Shown: piece after piece, positions 1 through 10,879 of the stretch
Numbering within the stretch: position 1 is the stretch's first letter
Layout of the letters: every line of letters begins with the position of its first letter
NCBI RefSeq assembly: GCF_964355755.1
Contig: NC_092678.1
Coordinates: forward strand, 8,590,922-8,654,921
Source of the DNA: Antedon mediterranea
Taxonomy: Eukaryota; Echinodermata; Crinoidea; Comatulida; Antedonidae
Length of the DNA stretch: 64,000 nucleotides
Direction of reading: 5' to 3'
Notes under the pieces: model-generated
Database searches by the model: none
Seen by the model: the letters and a program-made list of their open reading frames with translations, nothing else
Told to the model about the DNA's origin: nothing
Made by a program: the position numbers and the translations under genes

Positions 1-154
1 CAGTATGTATAAAATACAAACATAGCAGTACACACCGTAATTGCAATAGGTCTTTATCATATTATAGAAAATGAACTACTAGCGACTTTGGGGATAAGAA
101 CTACATGATATGGGAAACTATATATGAGGAAATCTGTGAGAATGAGAAAAAGTC

Positions 155-219
155 GCCCCAACCGAGACTCGAACCGTCTGCTTGATATGCAGTTGCCCTA
201 ACCATTAGACCACTGGGGC
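155..219 (-). pseudogene. tRNA-like relic (anticodon position ATC)
   Basis: On the minus strand this 65-nt stretch has a complete 7-bp acceptor stem (GCCCCAG with TTGGGGC, one wobble pair), an A-box-like TGGTCTAATGG, an anticodon loop ATATCAA closed by CTGC/GCAG, and a B-box GGTTCGAGTCT. A run of five T follows, as expected of a Pol III terminator. The variable loop is missing and the T stem does not pair, so it is too short for a working tRNA. It is a decayed tRNA gene or the head of a tRNA-derived SINE. Confidence 0.6.
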
Positions 220-421
220 TTTAATGGTATTGTTCAAACTCGATTGGATAGCGACTCTTTACCACTCTCGGCGTGGTAGGTACGGCGGAACAGGCACTAA
301 TACTCAGTTGTACGCACGCGCACCAGAGATCAAATTGATACGCCCTCATCTTTCGGTATTTTTATTCACGAGGCGGGATCTCCGAAGAGATACTTTTATA
401 TATATAAACAAATGAGGCAAA

Positions 422-460
<39 letters not shown>

Positions 461-1350
461 TTTGTTTCATTTCCCAACCAACAGTGAGCGCATGGTTCAT
501 CACTTACAGGAGGATATGAACAGTTGATTAAATGGCAAGGTGGACAGTTCTTAGGTACATGTCTTAATGAACTTGACATATATCTGATCGGGGCCAAGAA
601 GTTTGACTGTATTGAGTTGCACATGAACTCACCTTATGGTTTTAAGGCAATCTAACAACAGGACACTGGAGCTCCCTTGCCAAGATAGGTTATCGTGTAA
701 CTGACTTTGATCTGCGGTTAGGCCTCGACGAATTCTTAAAAAGCAGTCGAATTCTAGGCTATGTATTTTAGAAGAGATATTAATAAAAAAAATATTGTCA
801 TTTTGTGATCCAACACCGAGCTGCTAAAGGTCATTGGCGTGAATAATACAAATACAAGCAAAATACGCCAAAAGAAAGCCTAAAAAGTTAATAATGGAGT
901 AACTCTACTCTGACCGATTCTATGAAATTAAAAAAGGAAAAAAATATATTGATACTTACGACGTCTCAAGGGAACTCAAAAAAGTACCATCACAATACTT
1001 TTTTTCCTTCATTAATACATTGTTATGCTAATTAACAAATACATTTGTTAATATTACCTACCTACACTATTTTTACTCCAACTTAGGAATGTTTAAAACC
1101 TTTATATTTTTTATTCAAACAGTCCACCAGCCTAAATTGATCTCATTATTTATTAACTATTCAGTTCAATCAACGCCTGGAAATGACCCAGACGTTGCAC
1201 CGGATTGTGATTTACCTATACCTGAACTTCGGACAATTGATATTAGTATTAATAGGCTTGTTAACTTCTCTGTCAAATGGCTTGTTGCCTTCTAATTGAA
1301 AACTATCCAACCTAACTCCCACCTATAAAATTACCAATTACAGACTGATT
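220..1350. other. No gene seen; AT-rich with (AT)n tract
   Basis: A pure (AT)n microsatellite sits at about 428-456. The short open frames in this stretch show no recognisable motifs, no coding-like bias and no splice-flanked exon that I can defend. The rest is unassigned AT-rich sequence. Confidence 0.5.
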
Positions 1351-1925
1351 GCCTTAAAGGCCAGGTGCGGGCAAAAAATTTATATTGATCATACATTCCA
1401 ATAATTATCGATCTATAGTTTCCCCTATGTTTCATAATTTTTGGGATTTTATTTGTGTTACACAAGCTTTTTGAAAATTAGCACTTTCTTATCAGTGGGG
1501 GATAGTTCAAATTACACAGTAAAATCTCTATTCTTTTGTACACAAATTTTGAAAATAGAGAGGCATTTTAAAAAGCTATGAAAAATAAACGGTGTGGTAA
1601 AAAATGTTATCAGATGACTAAATATAGGTAATATAACTTGAATTTTACATTTCTGGTATTTTTATTCAACTTCAGAATTTTATTTTCATGCTATAGCAAA
1701 AATTATCCACCGTATATCCACTATCTTTTTTCACCTTCTAGGGAGTCACCAGACATGTTATTACATTATGTTAACTACCTAACTACTGAAAAAAAGTCTT
1801 CCTAGTTTTTTTGGCAGAATTTTGCCAAATTTTGTGTTTGACCATATTAGGGGAAATTCATGTTTTTTCGTCTTGATTTCTGTTACAAATATTAGATTTA
1901 TGTACAATTAACCAGATATTATGTT
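1351..1925 (+). repeat. Interspersed repeat, copy 1 (second copy 45050-45575)
   Basis: The sequence from TTAAAGGCCAGG onward matches 45050-45575 in the same orientation for more than 500 bp, with scattered substitutions and small indels. Long shared blocks include ATTCCAATAATTATCGATCT and CTTTCTTATCAGTGGGGG. Both copies begin at a TTAAAGG, so a TTAA-targeting element is possible, but I could not define the right end. In the second copy this unit lies inside a larger inverted-repeat element. Confidence 0.7.
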
Positions 1926-2018
1926 TAAAATTCATGCCTGTACCTGAGCTTTAACTTCTGTCATATGTAAATTACTCGAAAGTTCATTGTAAAAGCAATA
2001 CCCACATTACAAAATATG

Positions 2019-2497
2019 GGCTTGGTAATGTTTATCAAATTCTTCAACGACTACAGAACTCGGATGCTCGTATCATTACGTTCACTAACCTTCGCTCTCA
2101 CATTTCACCTGTTCTTCGAGAACTTCACTGGCTCCCCATTGACAATCGAATCAAATTTAAAATCTTGCTCCTTACTTTTAAAGCACTTCTTTTTAACCAA
2201 CCTGCTTACATCCGTCAATTAATCACCTTTTATGTTCCTGGACGGAATCTTAGATCATCTGATGATTTCTTATTCTCTGTTCCACGCACAGCCACTAAAA
2301 CCTTTGGTCATAGATCGTTTTCTTTTGCAGCACCCACACTCTGGAATTCACTCCCCCCACAATTAAACACTGCTCTTCTGTTGCCTTATTATTTAAAAAA
2401 TCACTCAAAACTCATTTTTTCGACCACTAACATGCACAGCGCCTTTGATTTTGTACCTCGGTAATTGACGCTTTATAAATATTGATATATAATAATA
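2019..2497 (+). pseudogene. Non-LTR retrotransposon 3' end (C-terminal RT fragment)
   Basis: Translated across one frameshift, this reads as the post-RT C-terminal region of CR1/L2/Rex-type ORF2 proteins. The segments LRELHWLPIDNRIKFKIL, then YVPGRNLRSSDDFLFSVPRT, and the terminal FSFAAPTLWNSLP follow the family order (HWLP, then VPRT, then APxLWNSLP). The frame ends at about 2463. A short A/T-rich tail of (AATA)-type repeats follows at about 2484-2510, consistent with a LINE 3' terminus. The element is 5' truncated, since no catalytic RT motifs precede it. It is a dead fragment and not a host gene. Confidence 0.8.
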
Positions 2498-2505
2498 ATA
2501 AATAA

Positions 2506-3015
2506 ATGAATAGGAAATCATGTGTTACGCAGTTATCTAATGCCATTTACGATTGGTCCAAAACTTTGGATGCCAGAAAGCCTCATAGGGTCTATCTTGT
2601 GTCCCTTGATTTTAAAAAGGCCTTTGACCTTTTGCCTCATGATATCCTTTTTTTTAATTCTCCACTAAATTTAACAATTGAGGTGCTACCTAGGACTGGG
2701 TACAATCCTTCTTAACATTCCGTTTCCAGCGCGTTGTTTATATGGGATCGAAATCGCAATAGGCCTGTTACGTCGGGGATCCCACATGTGTCCGTTCTAG
2801 GGCCTTTGTTTTTCAAAACCTAAACTAACCTGTGATTCCATTCTGCAAAACATGCATGTCAATCCCAGATATTTAAATAGCCTTACTTTTAAACACCATG
2901 TCCATAGAACCAATGCGCTTAAATACTCAATCGTACACGACTTTCCCTACCTATATTTCTTTTTAACGAACTTAAATACTCTGTTGTCTTGGATTCTCTT
3001 CAAACTGTTTGATTT
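2506..3015 (+). pseudogene. Decayed non-LTR reverse transcriptase fragment
   Basis: This starts immediately after the tail of the preceding LINE fragment. The first frame contains VYLVSLDFKKAFDLLPHDIL, which matches RT motif A (aspartate plus the KAFD block). After frameshifts, the 2720-2815 stretch reads as a worn version of the GVPQGSxLGPLLF block. The 2840-3005 stretch (RYLNSLTFKHHVHRTNALKY, then FPYLYFFLTN) resembles the ORF2 C terminus. Much of the polymerase core is deleted. It is a short multiply broken relic and probably a different family from the fragment at 2019-2497. Confidence 0.7.
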
Positions 3016-3499
3016 AAGTTAATTACGGTACATATTACATGAGCAATAACTTTGAACCTTTCTTATAATTGTAATTTTTGATGATATGATTGAAATTATC
3101 TGTGCAACATAAATCATATGACCATATCCTATCCGAGTTTTGCTTGTTTTATAAGATCTCTTTTCTGTTTTATCTTCTCTTTTAATGTTTTTTATATTTA
3201 AATAACTATTTTGTCTATAGAATTTGTTATATTAATATTTTCCTAATTGTAAATTTATTTACTAATCTTTAAAATCTTGTAAATATCCAATAGACTATGT
3301 TGTATTTTTTAAAAATGATTTAAAAAAAAAGCATTTTTATGTATAACTATTTTGTTTAAATTTCATCCTCTGCCGTGATGGAGTAACCGGTCCGTGGGTT
3401 GAAGTTTTAATTTAAACTGTGGTTATTCCTTGCCCTCTCAGATTGTGTATTTCTTTATGGCTAATAACATGAAATGACAGGTGTTAATAATATGGCCTA
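3016..3499. other. No gene seen
   Basis: AT-rich sequence between the LINE relic and the pseudogene. I see no motif, repeat structure or exon here. Confidence 0.4.
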
Positions 3500-3867
3500 C
3501 TACATTTTAAATACATTGACGAGTTCTTCTGGAGAAACGTTTCCACCTCTAATCACCACGACGACTGTCTTTCCCGAAAGGTCTGGGACGTTGTGATGCA
3601 TAAGAGCTGAGAAGGCAGCAGCACCAGAGGGTTCGACCTTTAACCCTGCGTTGTAAAGATGTTTTACAGCAGAGATGATTTCTGAGTCACTTACAAGAAG
3701 GATTTCGTCAACAAATTTCTTGTTATGTGCGAATGAATATTTACCTTTGATGAGAAAAATAGAGATTAAGAGCATTATGAATCCGAATTAAGCTATAGGT
3801 TTCCAAAGGTTGAAGAAGTGAAAATTGTACTAAATGTGTTCTGATATATATCGCATTGGATCATTCA

Positions 3868-3910
3868 ACGCAAATTGAGGGCGCTATGCTTTGCCAAAAA
3901 ACAAATCATT
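3868..3910. repeat. Single unit of the 16.6-18.1 kb satellite family
   Basis: The words CGCAAATTGAGGGCGCTATG and CTTTGCCAAAA are one unit of the satellite filling the foldback element at 16639-18141. This unit lies in the pseudogene where the 93-bp exon of the functional paralogue should be. The exon may have been lost through insertion and decay of a satellite element. Confidence 0.75.
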
Positions 3911-4679
3911 CGTTCCTCCTGTAAAGAGGCCCTAAAAACAAGTATTGGCTTAGCAAGAGGTACAAAAACATAGCCGTATATCATAATGTTCATTTTTATT
4001 GTGATACTCAAGCTCTAATTCACTGTTATATTTACTTTACATGTATGGTAAAAATGTCTATTAAACTGTTAGTAATGTTAATAATAGTATTCTTAATAGT
4101 AAAAATAACAATTTCGTGGCAATTCAAAGTCAAACATTATTTCATTGTAGGGTCTTACTAAGACATTTATCTACAATCATTTTTGCCCCGGGCTGACACA
4201 GGATTTAAAAAAATAAAAAATTGTAAAAAGCATATCTAACTCAATTGTAGGTCTTACCTGTTTCAGGTTCAACACCATATACTGTGCAAGTAGTCTGGCA
4301 ATGTAATGTCATGGCTGCAGCTGTTCCAACAAGTAAATTTCCTCCTCCACAACACACTAACGTGATATCTGGTTTTGGAACATCTTCAAGTATCCTACTG
4401 TAATCAAAGCAGAAAGCATCTTTTAAACAATGTAAAACTTGACCAGAATCAAATTCAGTTTTTATCTAGCATAAAGGTAAAACTGTTTTCAAGTATTAGT
4501 TTAGGTCACTGTTTCGACCAGCTAATTACATGATTTGTCCGTATATTTATATGCTTTTGATTGGTGGATTTATCCGTGCGCTATATCATAGTTTGAACCT
4601 AATTTAACTATAATTTAAGTGGAACTTGGACAAAAGGTTATTTACAACAACTGTATGAATTCACCCTCCTACCTTCCAT

Positions 4680-5635
4680 GTCCAGCTAGCGATTTTTTTT
4701 TTCGTACATAAGTTGGGGACCCCTTCATGAAACGTCACAAAATAAACATGAATAATTCATCAGTTGAATTTGTTGTTCCGTGTGCACCCAAGCGTATAGC
4801 AACAAGAAGTGATTACACAACTGCGATACGATACTTTCTACAACAGGCCTAGGATTCCAAGTCAATTCACGTGATTGCCTTCGCGCACTCTTCTTCACAC
4901 AAAATGTGTCGAGTCGAGGCTAATCGACAGCTAGGCAAGACATTAAACTAAGTAGTAATTCATTGGACATAGCCCAAAGAAAGCTTAGACCCACAAGAAT
5001 AAAGAATGTGTATAATTTGTGTACTGTATTTTTTTAATTCTGCTATTTTATTATCAAACAATATGCATGTACTCAAAGGAATTTTAAAAATGCGCGTATA
5101 TGAACACATGAGATGGGAAGATTTGACCCACGAGAATAAAAAATGTATTTTTGTGTAATGTTTATTGTTTAATTTTGCTGACTTATTACTCGGATTGTGT
5201 CATACCAAAGATAGTAAGTGTAACTATCTTTGGTCATACCTAACACACACACACGTCACACACACCCACACAGCTACTACTAGAATAGACATGGGTTTAG
5301 AGACTAATAATTAGACCTAATAGTATTAATAGAAACTATAGTTTTAACACGTAATTCTTTAGTAATAAATTATATTAAAAACACCATAAACTAAAGGCTG
5401 ATTATTTCGACAATCCACACAAAACGCCGCTATTCTTCTATGAAATCGCACGCCGCAACAACAGCGGAGATAGGCCTAGAATCGTACCGCACTTGTGTAA
5501 TCACTTCTTGTTGCTATACGCTTGGGTGCACACGGAACAAGAAAATTTAACAGATGAATTATTCATGTTTATTTTGTGACGTTTCATGAGGGGGGTCCCC
5601 AACTTATGTACGAAAAAAAAAATCGCGTCCAGCTA
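4680..5635. mobile_element. Mutator-like non-autonomous DNA element with 9-bp TSD
   Basis: The element spans 4689-5626 (938 bp) and starts GCGATTTTTT. It has terminal inverted repeats of roughly 145 bp (4689-4833 and 5479-5626) that match almost throughout. Direct repeats GTCCAGCTA at 4680-4688 and 5627-5635 form a perfect 9-bp target duplication. The paralogous exon at 47948-48078 carries the unoccupied site (GGCCTGCTA). Long TIRs and a 9-bp duplication are the classic MULE signature. No transposase frame lies between the TIRs, and the interior has a diverged internal duplication (about 4985-5060 and 5110-5190), so it is a MITE-like passenger. Confidence 0.9.
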
Positions 5636-5819
5636 TGAGATTAAGATCATCCAATGAATGGAAGAAATACATGCCTTCATTTGCAACCTTTCATCTACTT
5701 AAATTTTGTAATTCACTGACATCAACCTTTACAACCTTTGACCCATAACGCTAAAGTGATAAAGAAGGAGTAGAAGTATCTATTAACAAGATAAATATGT
5801 GTTTTACATATTAGACAAT

Positions 5820-6100
5820 TATTTGGGTTGGGAATCATAGGTTCAGGTGAATCCACGCGGGTCTTCATTATTTAATAAAGTAGAGCAAAGAGCCTTAAGC
5901 GCTTGATTCCTTGTATTTATAACTTTATTTTATTTGAGGGAGCACATATCATCACAAGAGTCACATCATTGGTCAAAGGGAGTAGGCGCAAGTACAAGGC
6001 CAACCGAATCTCAAAACGGACCACCGAAATACGGGAATCTCTGTCGAACCGGAATTATCAGACGGGTAAGAGGATAACTGCATCTAGACTACATTGAAAA
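5820..6100. repeat. Intron segment shared by both enzyme gene copies
   Basis: The stretch from GGTGAATCCACGCGGGTCTTC to CAGACGGGTAA matches 48200-48445 in the same relative position between homologous exons. The duplication therefore included introns. Open frames present here and in the paralogous segment are products of this shared intron and not genes. Confidence 0.75.
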
Positions 6101-6474
6101 GAACAATCCTCTAACGTCTGCTTGAAGAGTCAACGAAATACGAAATACTCTAATCAACACAGCTCGATTATCTCGCGCTGTCTTTGGCATTATTACTGTG
6201 GGCCGAATACCAAGCTTATTAGCAGCATATCTTAGTGCTTTTCCGTAATTCCCGCATTACATTGTGATCACTGGTCTATAACCCTTGACAACTGCGTCTG
6301 GTAAATGTACCATCTGATTGGCTAAACCTCTTACATTGAAAGAACCTGAAGTAAAAATAAAGCCGGAAGTGTTGGGTGACGCCGCATTAGCTTAGAAACA
6401 CTAAGAATAACAACATCAAAAACGTCTAAATCTCACAGTATTTCGCCCTCCGTGCGTTTTGAAAAGCAAGCAAT

Positions 6475-8498
6475 ATGTGTATTAGTCGCCGTATATGTGA
6501 AAATCTGGCTTTTGGAAGCCTGAATGTTAGAGGAATTAGACCTCACAAGAAGAAGAAGGACCTAGCCTCAGATCTACTACGATACAATGTACAAGTACTC
6601 GGCGTGCAAGAGACTCACCTACATGGAACAGGTGTTATTGACCTGCCTGGCATAGGAGAAGATAAATATGAGCTTTTCCATTTGGGATCGGAAAAGAATG
6701 CGCATCACGGTGTAGGTATCGCTATACAGAAGGGTTTGTGTGCTAAATTTAAACGATTCTCTGATAGAACGTGTATGGCTATTTTTAGGATAAATGGAGA
6801 AAATTCAAGAAAACAGAGGTATGTAAATTTTATTTCAACATATGCGCACACGCTAAGTGTAAGTGAAAAGCATCCAGCAATTAGGGAGCAATATTATGAC
6901 GAACTCGAGAGCATTATAAACAGTTTGAGCAATAGAAACCTACTAATCATTGCGGGGGACATGAATGCTAAGACCGGATCTGGGTACCATCAGGGGTTTG
7001 CACAATGCATGGGCCAACATGGTAAAGGAACACTAAACAGCAATGGAATAGCACTTTTGGAGATGGCAATGAGACATAAACTCCTACTCACGAATACTAT
7101 GTTCGAACACAAAATGTCACATAGAACGACATGGGTTATGCCAGTCAGGGTTAAACCACATAATGACAAGGACGGTACGCCACGTAGAAATCCCTATAGA
7201 AATCAAGTAGATTACATTATGATTAGGAAGAGAAATTTTAATTTTGTCACTAACTCTAGATCTTACAGCGGAATTGATGTAGAAACTGATCATAGAATAG
7301 TAAAAACACAACTTAGATTGCAATATTTTAAGATGAAACCAAAAAAGAAGTGTAGAGTAATTGACGTAGAAAAATTAAATGAAAGGACTAATCAAGAAAA
7401 ATACCAGAATAAAGTGAAAGAGTCTTTAGATACAGATAAACTAACTAACGTTGACACTTTTAAACGATGGGGGCTTATTGCAGACGTCTGTAAAGATGCA
7501 GCAATAAATGTAGTAGGATTTAAAGAAACTCGAAGAGCAAATAAAATACAAAATGATGAAATTAAGAAACTTTCTCAGAAACAAAAGAAACTTAGGCTAG
7601 AAATAAATGCATGCAAACAAAATGATGATAGGATTAAAATGAAAAAACAACGAAATATAGTACTTAAGGAAATTCATAGTAAGATAAAATATGAGGAAGA
7701 AAAAACAATAAGTAGACAAATTGAAGAACTTGAGAAAATAAAAGATGAACCAAATAAAATGTTTCAAGCAATAAGACATCTAAAAAGAACAGAAAAAACG
7801 GATAAAAGTTTTGTATACGACTGTAGAAATAGCATAATTACCAATGAAACAGAACAAGTAAAAATTGTAACAAGTTATTTCAGAGAAGTCTATGAGAAGA
7901 AAAGAGTTGAGAAGAACCTAGGAATTGATAAGATAAGGATGAAAAATCCATTTAAGATAGAAGAAATTAAATTAGCTGCCAAAAAACTGTGGGAAGAGCC
8001 CAGGGCCAGATGAGGTTCACTCTGAACTTATAAAATATGCACCTGACAACATTTTCAGTAGTATTGCAACTATGTTTAATGATATCGTTATGACAGGAAA
8101 GGCGCCCCATGATATCACAGAAGGTATCATAGTTCCATTACATAAACCAGGCAAACAAAAGGGTATCGTAAAGAACCTTAGACCAGTTGTCCTCCTAAAT
8201 ATCATTAGAAAAATGTTGGCCATTTGCCTTATAAATAGAATTGATGATAAGCTTAGGACCATTATACCACCCTCACAGGCAGCATACTGTAAAGGAAGGA
8301 GTGTCACTGAACATGTGTTTACTCTCCGAACACTAGCAGAAAAAGCAATCACATCATCAGACTACGAAATAAATGTACTCATGTTAGACATGAGCAGTGC
8401 TTTTGATACTGTAGACAGGAAAAAATTAATTGATATAATATCTCACATCCTTGAACCAGAAGAGCTAAATATTATCAAAATCCTCATAGAACAAGTAG
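6475..8498 (+). pseudogene. RTE-type non-LTR retrotransposon ORF (endonuclease + RT), frameshifted and truncated
   Basis: The first frame (6475-8013) opens with an APE-type endonuclease: LNVRG, then VQETH, GDMNAK, NQVDYIMI and TDHRIV occur in family order. A basic linker follows, rich in Lys and Glu and likely coiled-coil. A frameshift near 7995-8005 moves into a second frame. There PGPDEVHSELIKYAP begins the RT domain, followed by KNLRPVVLLN and motif A as MLDMSSAFDTVDR. Coding stops at about 8498, where a Harbinger-like element interrupts it. The 191-bp spacer after that insertion (9432-9622) may hold a worn remnant of the GVPQGD block. RTE assignment rests on motif order. The element is inactive, and its 5' flank erased the first exon of the enzyme pseudogene. 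Confidence 0.85.
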
Positions 8499-8501
8499 AT
8501 C

Positions 8502-9434
8502 TTACGCCCGTATTCTTAAACCGGACTTTAGTCGTAGTTCGAAGTTCGACTTGAAAAAGTCGTAGTTCGAGCTATTACTTCAAATTCGATTTAAAAACAA
8601 AGTAGTCGAAGTTTGCAGTTCGACTTAATGAAGTCAAGCTTTTAGTCGAGTTGCACACGTCTGGGTAACAAAGGCTATACATTGGCCAATGACAAGAGAG
8701 TATTTGAGGAGCAGACAAAATTTTGCGCATTGATATCACTTTCCATTTTCTTGCAACACTTTTTACGCATCAGGACTATATACATGAAAAGTAATTTTAA
8801 TCGCTAATTATTAGAACAAGATCAGTATCAATTTAACAGTGAAGTACTTTTGATTAACAACAAACAAAATATTCAAAATATATTCAGGAACCATGGCGGT
8901 ACGGTAACTTTTATATTTTCTAGGCCCCCAACAAAGTATGATCGCGACGAACCACGCACTTCATCGCGTGACAAGAAAGCGCTAGCCCCCTAAACATTCC
9001 ATCGCGTGGTGAATTTCCGCATCTGCCATTGTCGCTATGGCGTGACGTAGTTCAAGTCGGACTTGCGCGAAGAAAATAATGTAATTTGTATACGGTTGTA
9101 AATAAAGATTATTTTCATTATTATAAGTTATACCAATGTATACTTAATTAAGCTAATCTAAAAATAGATATTTCATTTTTCAATATCTGTCCAATATAAC
9201 AACTCAATGACTGTTACGTTTTTCATAAACATCGTTTAAAAACCATTTAGTCGACCATTTAGCCTGCCCCTTCCAGGACTAAAAAAATCGATCAAAATTC
9301 GTCTCGATTTAGTCGAGGTTGGCCTGAATTAGTCGGCGATTTAGTTGAAGTTCGGTTTATGAATTAAAATGACGTCATTTTTAAAGTTTTAGCTCGAACT
9401 ACGACTAAAGTCCGGTTTGTGAATACGGGCGTTA
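8502..9434. mobile_element. PIF/Harbinger-like non-autonomous element A (TTA TSD)
   Basis: The element spans 8505-9431 (927 bp). The ends are CGCCCGTATTC and its inverse GAATACGGGCG, flanked on each side by TTA (8502-8504 and 9432-9434). A 3-bp TTA/TAA duplication and short GC-rich TIRs fit PIF/Harbinger. The interior has no transposase frame. It sits inside the RT domain of the RTE element, so it is younger than that insertion. A close relative follows 191 bp downstream. Confidence 0.85.
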
Positions 9435-9435
9435 G

Positions 9436-9500
9436 TTGTCTGGTGGCCGTCACTTAATTGTCTGGTGGCCGTCACTTAGTTGTCTGGTGGCCATCTACTA
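9436..9500 (+). repeat. 22-bp tandem repeat, three units
   Basis: TTGTCTGGTGGCCGTCACTTA repeats at 9436, 9458 and 9480 with an exact 22-bp period. Two diverged units of the same motif (TATCTGGCGGCCGCCACTTA) occur at 55431-55474 with the same period. Confidence 0.8.
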
Positions 9501-9619
9501 TATTGAGTCGATCCAATGAGATGGAAAACCATATATTTGTAAACGGGTGTACTAAAGATTGCTACTTAGTGCAACAAAAGAATACATATTCCGAAGTAAA
9601 TCGTTTATGCCAGTAAAGC

Positions 9620-10562
9620 TTACGCCCGTATTCTTAAACCGAAGTTCGACTTGAAAAAGTCGTAGTTCGAGCTATTACTTCAAATTCGATTCAAAAACGA
9701 AGTAGTCGAAGTTTGCAGTTCGACTTAATGAAGTCGAGCTTTTAGTCGAGTTAACTTTAAAAATGACGTCATTTTAATTCATTCACGTCTGGGTAACAAA
9801 GGCTATACATTGGCCAATGACAAGAGAGTATTTGAGGAGCAGACGACATTTTGCGCATTGATATCACTTTCCATTTTTTTTAAACAATTTTTACGCATCA
9901 GGACTATATACATGAAAATAATTTTAATCGTTAATTATTAGAACAATATCAGTATCAATTTAACAGTGAAGTATATTTGATTAACAACAAACAAAATCTT
10001 CAAAATATATTTAGGAACCATGGCGGTACGGTAACTTTTATATTTTCTAGGCCCCCAACAAAGTATGATCGCGACGAACCACGCACTTCATAGCGTGACA
10101 AGAAAGCGCTAGGCCCCCTAAACATTTCATCGCGTGGTGAATTTCCGCATCTGCCATTGTCGCTATGGCGTCACGTAGTTCAAGTCGGACTTGCGCGCAG
10201 AAAATAATGTAATTTGTATACGGTTGTAAATAAAGATGATTTTCATTATTATAACTTATACCAATGTATATTTAATTAAGCTAATATAAAAATAGATATT
10301 TCATTCTTCAATATCTGGCCAATATAACAACTCAATGACTGTTACGTTTTTCATGAACATCGTTTAAAAACCATTTAGTCGACCATTTAGCCTGCCCCCT
10401 CCAGGACTAAAAAAATCGATCAAAATCCGTCTCGATTTAGTCGAGGTTGGCCTGAATTAGTCTGCGATTTAGTTGAAGTTCGGTTTATGAATTAAAATGA
10501 CGTCATTTTTAAAGCTTTAGCTCGAACTACGACTAAAGTCCGGTTTAAGAATACTGGCGTTA
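9620..10562. mobile_element. PIF/Harbinger-like non-autonomous element B (TTA TSD)
   Basis: The element spans 9623-10559 (937 bp) and is a close relative of the element at 8505-9431 in the same orientation. Its ends are CGCCCGTATTC and GAATACTGGCG, flanked by TTA at 9620-9622 and 10560-10562. The two differ by blocks: A has an extra GGACTTTAGTCGTAGTTC near its left end, and B has an extra stretch containing AAATGACGTCATTT. Each copy has its own TTA flanks, so two insertions are more likely than one tandem duplication. Confidence 0.85.
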
Positions 10563-10750
10563 GTTCCCACTAGATACGCAACCTACGCAACGTAAGAAAA
10601 TGCCCTTCCAGTCATTGTGTTTGCCCCCGCCTGCGTAAAAATCAAACCTACGATGTTTGCAGCACTGTTGCATCTAATATTCCCACTTGTGTGATTACGC
10701 AATACATCACTTTGCGTCGATACGTCGCTGCGTTGCGTTCTAGTGGGAAC
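10563..10750. mobile_element. Small MITE with GTTCCCACTAG ends
   Basis: A 188-bp unit bounded by GTTCCCACTAG and CTAGTGGGAAC. The inverted homology continues inward through ACGCAACG-like words. It abuts the right TTA of Harbinger-like element B. I could not identify its target duplication. The open frame on the minus strand over it is a by-product. Confidence 0.75.
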
Positions 10751-10879
10751 CACGCTTAACGAAGCAACATTTTTCAGGCACGCTTTTGAGAAATGACTTT
10801 TTAACATTGACACAGAAGACATAACATGCTATCTAGTTTATTTCCGTAAATATGTTTACATACATATTCAAATGTTATA

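Larger units (their letters stand above)
3500..6345 (-). pseudogene. Serine racemase / threonine dehydratase-like pseudogene (duplicate of 46372-50389)
   Basis: Four exon homologues are recognisable on the minus strand: 6149-6345, 4673-5750 (interrupted), 4258-4397 and 3500-3744, with introns that also align to the intact copy. It is a duplicated gene and not a processed copy. Five lesions are visible. The PLP lysine motif SFKVRG reads SFNVRG (AAA to AAT). A TAA replaces the serine codon before CGNYGKA. A frameshift in the second exon brings in a stop soon after VKVDVSELQ. A 938-bp Mutator-like element splits that exon. The 93-bp exon TMFKSL...FVG of the intact copy is absent, and its place holds a scrap of the 16.6 kb satellite. 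The 5'-most exon is also absent, with a retrotransposon beginning just upstream. The last exon is still open and ends EELVNVFKM. Confidence 0.93.

Noticed and set aside
155-219. Functional tRNA-Asp gene
   Set aside because: Only 65 nt long, no variable loop, T stem does not pair, and ATC is not the normal aspartate anticodon in animals.
5903-6097. A conserved small protein, because a near-identical frame occurs at 48279-48467
   Set aside because: Both lie in the homologous intron of the two enzyme copies; similarity is explained by gene duplication including introns.
3500-6345. A functional second serine racemase/dehydratase gene
   Set aside because: Catalytic lysine replaced, nonsense codon, frameshift, missing exon and a transposon inside an exon.
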